From positions 40,079-104,078 of the forward strand of contig CAYTGU010000004.1 of NCBI GenBank assembly GCA_964437505.1: a DNA stretch of 64,000 nt, written 5' to 3'. Position 1 is the stretch's first letter; each line of letters begins with the position of its first letter. The translations under genes and the position numbers were made by a program. Shown here one piece after another: positions 59,312 to 64,000 of this stretch. Origin of the DNA: JAHJDO01 sp964437505 (GTDB lineage Bacteria; JAHJDO01). Below the pieces are notes generated by a model, which was not told the DNA's origin, did no database searches, and saw only the letters and a list, made by a program, of their open reading frames with translations.

Positions 59312-61006
59312 TCAAAATAATCCAACAGTTTTGCCTGTACTATCAATATCTACATTTGTGCCAGCAGGGGTAGTCGGAAGCCCCGGCATAGTTCGCATGT
59401 CTCCAAGCAGAGGATAAAGAAATCCAGCTCCTGCAGATAGTCTGATATCTTTTATTGGTACTATGAAATTTTTTGGTCTTCCCTTTAATTTTGGATCATG
59501 AGAAAGCGAAAGATGTGTCTTTGCCATACAGATAGGAAGTTTATCAATCCCATTTTCTTCATACATGCGTATTTTTTTTCTAACCACAGGAGAAATATCT
59601 ATACCATCAGCTCCGTAAATCTTTTTTGCAATGATGGTCATCTTTTCCTCTATGGACTGTTCTACATCGTAGAGGAATTTGAATTTACTTGGCTTCTCAG
59701 CAGCTTCAACAACCTTTTCCGCAAGCTCTTCTCCTCCTTTGCCTCCATCAGCCCATACAGTGCTCTCAACAGCATCTTCTGCGCCAGCATCTTTAGCTAT
59801 TCTTCTTATTAACTCAATTTCCTTGTCTGTATCAGTAGAAAACCTATTTACAGCCACTACTACAGGAACTCCGAACAGTTTCATATTTTCGATATGTTTC
59901 TCTAGATTACAGGCTCCACGCTTCACAGCGTCTAAATTCTCCCTGATTAATCCCTTATCGAGTGGTTTTCCGGCAACAACTGTAAAATCACCGCTATGCA
60001 TCTTAAGCGCCCTAACAGTACATACTATTACAGCCGCATCAGGAACTAGTTTGCTATAACGGCATTTGATGTTGAGAAACTTTTCTGCTCCGCAATCTGC
60101 TCCAAATCCACTCTCTGTTACCACATAATCAGCAAGTTTAAGTCCTATCTTGTCAGCCAGTATAGAACTATTGCCGTGTGCAATATTTGCAAATGGGCCT
60201 GCATGCACAAACACAGGTGTATTTTCTAATGTCTGCATTAAAGTTGGCTTTATCGCATCTTTCATCAGAACAGTCATTGCACCTGCGCATTTAAGATCTT
60301 CAGCTGTTACAGGCTTCGCATCTTTTGTATAACCAATTACTATTTTACCTAACCTCTCTCTTAAATCTTTCAAGCCTGTTGTTAAAGCAAGTATTGCCAT
60401 AACCTCTGAAGCTACAGTTATATCAAAACCAGTTTCTCTGGGAACTCCATCTATCTTGCCGCCCAGGCCTATTACAATATTTCTCAGAGCTCTATCGCTG
60501 ATATCAACAACACGACGCCATGTGATACTAAACGGATCTATATTCAACGGATTCTTTTTCTGAAGAGAATTATCAATAAATGCTGCAAGAAGATTATGAG
60601 CTACTCCTACAGCATGTATGTCACCTGTAAGATGAAGATTGAAATCCTCCATAGGTACAACCTGTGAGTACCCTCCGCCAGCCGCTCCACCCTTAATACC
60701 GAATGTGGGTCCCATTGAAGGCTGCCTTATTGCAGTAATTGTCTTCTTGCCTATTCTGTTGAGTGCCATACTCAGACCGATAGTTGTAACAGTTTTACCT
60801 TCCCCAAGAGGAGTAGGAGTAATAGCTGTTACATCAATATATTTACCATTTGGCCGTGTATGCAGCCTATCCTGAACTTCAAGAATAACTTTTGCCTTAT
60901 GTTTACCATACAATTCCAGTTCATCCTCCTTTAGACCAATATTTTTAGCAATTTCCTGAATTGGTTTAAGTTCTGCAGCTTGCGCAATTTCCAGATCTGT
61001 CATCAT
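59312..61006 (-). CDS. fhs: formate--tetrahydrofolate ligase
   Basis: Fhs makes 10-formyl-THF from formate, THF and ATP, feeding purine synthesis or the methyl branch of the Wood-Ljungdahl pathway. The 564-residue protein is full length and has the P-loop TPTPLGEGKT, QPSMGPTFGIKGGAAGGGYSQV and the C-terminal MRTMPGLP. The start is ATG 61006, 8 bases after AGGAG; the upstream GTG overlaps the SD. No other folate gene is nearby, so the metabolic direction cannot be set. Confidence 0.97.
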   Translation of the reverse strand: MMTDLEIAQAAELKPIQEIAKNIGLKEDELELYGKHKAKVILEVQDRLHTRPNGKYIDVTAITPTPLGEGKTVTTIGLSMALNRIGKKTITAIRQPSMGPTFGIKGGAAGGGYSQVVPMEDFNLHLTGDIHAVGVAHNLLAAFIDNSLQKKNPLNIDPFSITWRRVVDISDRALRNIVIGLGGKIDGVPRETGFDITVASEVMAILALTTGLKDLRERLGKIVIGYTKDAKPVTAEDLKCAGAMTVLMKDAIKPTLMQTLENTPVFVHAGPFANIAHGNSSILADKIGLKLADYVVTESGFGADCGAEKFLNIKCRYSKLVPDAAVIVCTVRALKMHSGDFTVVAGKPLDKGLIRENLDAVKRGACNLEKHIENMKLFGVPVVVAVNRFSTDTDKEIELIRRIAKDAGAEDAVESTVWADGGKGGEELAEKVVEAAEKPSKFKFLYDVEQSIEEKMTIIAKKIYGADGIDISPVVRKKIRMYEENGIDKLPICMAKTHLSLSHDPKLKGRPKNFIVPIKDIRLSAGAGFLYPLLGDMRTMPGLPTTPAGTNVDIDSTGKTVGLF

Positions 61007-61208
61007 AGCTAACACTCCTATTTTTCCAAAACTTTTAAAAGTATATCCTTAACATAACCATATTTCTCAAATTATATTGCCTTAATTTGGAATATATTGC
61101 GTTTTTCTAAAAGTTCTTGCAATGTAGATTATTCTATCTTTATTTTATCACTTTATAAGAAATAAATTGAAACATTCGCAATATGTGTATAAAATAGGAG
61201 AAATGAAT

Positions 61209-61448
61209 ATGCTACACGCGGCTTCAATCTTTCTTGAAATTATCGTGTCAGTTATGGGTATAATGCTGGCTACTTTAAAAAAGAAAGATTATGGATGGTT
61301 GATTGCGCTGACTTTTGCTATTTATGTTTTTTACGATTTAGCTCATTTTCTCGCTTTAAATATACCTGAGAATTTTCTTTATGCCCTTTTCTTCATTGCC
61401 ACCGTATCAATCTTGTGGGCAGTCTGGCGTATTTATAGAAAAGTTTAA
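61209..61448 (+). CDS. small membrane protein (79 aa)
   Basis: The product is almost wholly hydrophobic, with three predicted helices (LHAASIFLEIIVSVMGIMLATL; YGWLIALTFAIYVFYDLAHFLAL; LYALFFIATVSILWAVWRIY) and a KKKDYG loop. ATG 61209 has AGGAG 8 bases upstream; an ATG 6 bases earlier is too close to the SD. I do not recognise the family. It is divergent from fhs and 58 bases before tsaD. Confidence 0.65.
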   Translation: MLHAASIFLEIIVSVMGIMLATLKKKDYGWLIALTFAIYVFYDLAHFLALNIPENFLYALFFIATVSILWAVWRIYRKV

Positions 61449-61506
61449 AAAATTCACAGATTATAGTAAAAACTAGACAGTCTGATTAAATCTGAGGAGT
61501 CATGAA

Positions 61507-62505
61507 TTGTTAATTTTAGGAATAGAAACGTCTTGTGATGAAACTGCAGCGAGCGTTGTGGAAGATGGAAAGCGTATTAGATCTAATGTTATCAGCACAC
61601 AAATTGATATTCATAAAAAGTTTGGAGGGGTGGTTCCTGAACTTGCCTCACGTGCGCACGTTGAACTGATTAGTCATGTGATTTGGGAAGCTTTGGGAAA
61701 AGCAGATTGTAGGTTATCCGAGCTTGATGCAGTAGCAGTTACGAATAGTCCAGGATTGGCAAATGCACTTCTTGTAGGCACGGAGACAGCCAAAGCTCTG
61801 AGCTTTTCATTAAGCATACCTCTTATAGCAGTCAATCACATATATGCGCATTTATACGCTAATTTTATGGAACAGAGCAGTATTGTCTGCCCTGTTGTTG
61901 GTTTGGTTATATCAGGGGGGCATACAGCAATATTTTATGTGGAAGATTGTAATGACTATGTATTGCTGGGGCAGACATATGATGATGCAGCAGGTGAGGC
62001 TTTGGATAAGGTTGCAAAAATGCTAAATTTGGACTATCCGGGAGGACCGGAAATATCTAAAATGGCTGAAAAAGGCGACTCTAAAGCTATGAATTTTCCA
62101 AGGGCGTTTCTTGGAAAGGATATTTATAACTTTAGTTTTAGTGGAATGAAAACAGCTATAGCTAGGTATCTTGAGTGTAATTCTACTGAGAAGTTAGCAG
62201 ATGTTAATAATATTTGCGCTGGATTTCAACAATCCGTAATAGATGTTTTGATAAAGAAGATTGTTGGTGCAGCAGAGCAGAAAAATGTTGAGACAATTTT
62301 AATCGGTGGTGGAGTATCTGCCAATACAGAATTCAGGAAACAGCTTTCTGAAATTTGCAAAGAAAAGGCCATAAACTTGTTTTTCCCTTCATTAAAACTT
62401 TGCACAGACAATGCGGCAATGATAGCAGGACTTGCATATCATAGGTATAAGGAAGGGAAATTTGAGGATCTTTCATTGGACATACATCCGCAGTTGCAAG
62501 TGTAA
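61507..62505 (+). CDS. tsaD: tRNA N6-threonylcarbamoyladenosine synthase subunit TsaD
   Basis: TsaD transfers the threonylcarbamoyl group to A37 of ANN-decoding tRNAs with TsaB and TsaE. The 332-residue protein has LILGIETSCDETAASVV, the metal-binding HIYAHLYANF, and SGGHTAIFYV. It starts at TTG 61507, 7 bases after GAGGAG; an ATG 5 bases earlier is out of frame and opens only three codons. lysA follows 46 bases later. Confidence 0.96.
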   Translation: MLILGIETSCDETAASVVEDGKRIRSNVISTQIDIHKKFGGVVPELASRAHVELISHVIWEALGKADCRLSELDAVAVTNSPGLANALLVGTETAKALSFSLSIPLIAVNHIYAHLYANFMEQSSIVCPVVGLVISGGHTAIFYVEDCNDYVLLGQTYDDAAGEALDKVAKMLNLDYPGGPEISKMAEKGDSKAMNFPRAFLGKDIYNFSFSGMKTAIARYLECNSTEKLADVNNICAGFQQSVIDVLIKKIVGAAEQKNVETILIGGGVSANTEFRKQLSEICKEKAINLFFPSLKLCTDNAAMIAGLAYHRYKEGKFEDLSLDIHPQLQV

Positions 62506-62551
62506 ATAGTAGTTGATATACTAAAGCATTGATAATACAAGAGGGTTTTTT

Positions 62552-63832
62552 ATGCATGATTTTTCGTATGTTGGAGAAAGCTTTTATTGTGAGAATGTAA
62601 ATCTCGAGAAAATTGCTCAAAAATTTGGAACCCCGACTTATGTATATAGCTATAAAACTCTGACAGATCATTATCTCAAGCTTGATAGGGCTTTTGATTA
62701 TATCCATCACACAATATGCTATTCTATTAAGGCAAATTCAAATATAGCAATATGTAAGCTACTTGCTAATCAGGGATGTGGCGCAGACGTGGTTTCAGGG
62801 GGAGAATTGTATCGTGCTATAAAAGCAGGAGTTAAACCGGATAAAATAGTTTATGCAGGAGTTGGCAAGACAGAGGATGAAATAAAATTTGCTATCTTAT
62901 CCAATATATTGCTATTTAATTCAGAATCTCAAGCAGAACTTGAATTGATAAACAAAATAGCTGGAGAGCTTAATAAACGACCTAAAATTGGTTTGCGGAT
63001 AAATCCTGATGTTGATGCAAAGACACATAAATATATAACAACAGGAAAGAAAGAAAACAAGTTTGGGATACCTTTTAACGAAGCATTTAAGATATATAAG
63101 ACAGCTAGCAGATATAAGAATCTAGAATTTAGAGGGATTCACATCCACATTGGGTCACAAATAACCTCAATTCAGCCTTATGTTGCGGCTATTAAAAAAA
63201 CAGTAGATTTTATAAATAAGTTGAAATGTGATGGAATAAAGATAGATTACTTCAATATAGGAGGAGGGCTTGGAATAATCTATGATAAGGAAAGCCCTGC
63301 AAAGGCTAGTGAATTTGCAACTAGTTTAAAGCCGTTGTTGAAAGAACTTAACTGTTCATTGATTCTCGAACCCGGTAGATTCATAACAGGAAATGCAGGA
63401 GTTTTATTAACAAAGGTGCTATTTGTTAAGAAATCGATGAATAAGAAATTTATTATTGTTGACGCAGCAATGAATGATTTAATAAGACCAAGTTTATATA
63501 ATGCGTATCACAAGATATTGCCTTTGCAGAAATCTAATGGGAAGAGGTCTTCAGAGATTGTTGATGTAGTGGGCCCTGTGTGTGAATCAGGAGATTTTTT
63601 TGCAAGGGACAGAAGATTGCCTTTTGTTGAATCAAATAATGTCTTAGCAATTTTAAGCGCTGGAGCTTATGGATTTAGCATGTCATCTAATTACAATTCA
63701 AGACCAAGAACAGCAGAGGTGTTAGTAAAGAATGATAGATGTTATTTAATTAGAAAAAGAGAGACCTATCAAGATTTAATAAGAAATGAAAAGATTCCTG
63801 CAAAATTGGGACGAGAAAATGGGAAAAAATAG
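62552..63832 (+). CDS. lysA: diaminopimelate decarboxylase
   Basis: LysA converts meso-diaminopimelate to lysine. The 426-residue fold-III PLP enzyme has the cofactor lysine at Lys60 (CYSIKANSN), HIHIGSQI, the phosphate-binding GGGLG, LEPGRF, and the substrate/dimer motif PVCESGDFF. It is full length. The tyrS start follows directly after its stop, so the two are co-transcribed. Confidence 0.96.
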   Translation: MHDFSYVGESFYCENVNLEKIAQKFGTPTYVYSYKTLTDHYLKLDRAFDYIHHTICYSIKANSNIAICKLLANQGCGADVVSGGELYRAIKAGVKPDKIVYAGVGKTEDEIKFAILSNILLFNSESQAELELINKIAGELNKRPKIGLRINPDVDAKTHKYITTGKKENKFGIPFNEAFKIYKTASRYKNLEFRGIHIHIGSQITSIQPYVAAIKKTVDFINKLKCDGIKIDYFNIGGGLGIIYDKESPAKASEFATSLKPLLKELNCSLILEPGRFITGNAGVLLTKVLFVKKSMNKKFIIVDAAMNDLIRPSLYNAYHKILPLQKSNGKRSSEIVDVVGPVCESGDFFARDRRLPFVESNNVLAILSAGAYGFSMSSNYNSRPRTAEVLVKNDRCYLIRKRETYQDLIRNEKIPAKLGRENGKK

Positions 63833-63833
63833 G

Positions 63834-64000
63834 ATGTTAGATGAAATAAAAAAGGGCGGAGTAGAGATCATATCAGAGGATGCACTTGATAAAAAATTGG
63901 GTCTTGGAAGACCTTTGAGAGTGAAATATGGGATAGATCCTACTGCAGCAGATGTTCATATAGGACATATGGTTTCTGTTAGAAAGATGAGGCAAATGCA
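63834..64000 (+). CDS. tyrS: tyrosyl-tRNA synthetase, 5' end (cut by the window edge)
   Basis: The frame runs to the window end and encodes the N-terminus of a class I synthetase: MLDEIKKGGVEIISEDALDKKL, then LRVKYGIDPTAADVHIGHMVSVRKMRQ, with an intact HIGH motif. The KYGIDPT context points to the TyrS type. ATG 63834 lies 1 base after the lysA stop with GGGA 8 bases upstream; an in-frame ATG at 63819 inside lysA is an alternative. Confidence 0.85.
   Translation, partial: MLDEIKKGGVEIISEDALDKKLGLGRPLRVKYGIDPTAADVHIGHMVSVRKMRQM

Overview
The window looks like a chromosomal segment of an uncultured, AT-rich, Gram-negative bacterium. A diderm envelope is indicated by a Pal lipoprotein, a TolC-type outer-membrane factor, an HlyD-type adaptor, Lgt and LspA. 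Fhs, sulfatase and a Memo/AMMECR1 pair fit an anaerobic candidate-phylum lineage (Omnitrophota-like, for example), but no 16S rRNA is present and I do not assign the taxon. Coding density is high, many genes overlap by 1-20 bases, and several starts are TTG or GTG set by a clear Shine-Dalgarno (SD) sequence.

Layout. 1-1187: 3' end of a GC-richer Gfo/Idh/MocA oxidoreductase and a short hydrophobic ORF, ending in a sharp composition break. 1344-6455: mnmE, then a CIRCE-controlled groES-groEL with a second groES behind groEL, then an S41 peptidase. 6492-12613: a sigma54 activator gene, a near-consensus -24/-12 promoter, and the ABC-HlyD-TolC exporter operon it probably controls. 12638-18092: TIM-barrel isomerase, LysM lipoprotein, Pal, a UDPGP-family nucleotidyltransferase, an XRE-cupin regulator and two PilZ proteins. 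18265-30008: a long forward run proC-yggT-ileS-dksA-like-lspA-lgt-trkA-trkH, then a Phd/YoeB toxin-antitoxin pair that overlaps gatA-gatB. 30096-36528: MscS channel, an S41 peptidase behind a 31-residue AURKAIP1/COX24-like gene, Memo/AMMECR1 genes around an HD-GYP protein, and a split glycosyltransferase. 36589-36664: tRNA-Asn.

36665-59216 is accessory in character. It has a zeta-toxin module, a sulfatase, three copies of a REP-like palindrome, a restriction-modification operon (PLD-fold nuclease plus two SPPY methyltransferases), and a Fic gene between identical 30-bp direct repeats. An uncharacterised forward operon follows (331-aa protein of unknown function, small alpha/beta-barrel-like protein, opine-dehydrogenase-like enzyme, ABC exporter). 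Converging on it is a nine-gene reverse operon for partner-switching signalling: periplasmic binding protein, two membrane-bound PP2C phosphatases with near-identical catalytic domains, a stand-alone periplasmic sensor, two RsbW-like kinases (one fused to a GNAT domain), two STAS antagonists and a PSD-like lipoprotein decarboxylase.

59312-64000: fhs, a small membrane protein, tsaD, lysA and the 5' end of tyrS. No CRISPR array, rRNA gene, transposase or integrase was seen, and no stretch over 300 bases lacks a gene. The strongest candidates for new biology are the opine-type biosynthesis/export operon, the neighbouring partner-switching operon, and the regulator-linked sigma54 exporter.
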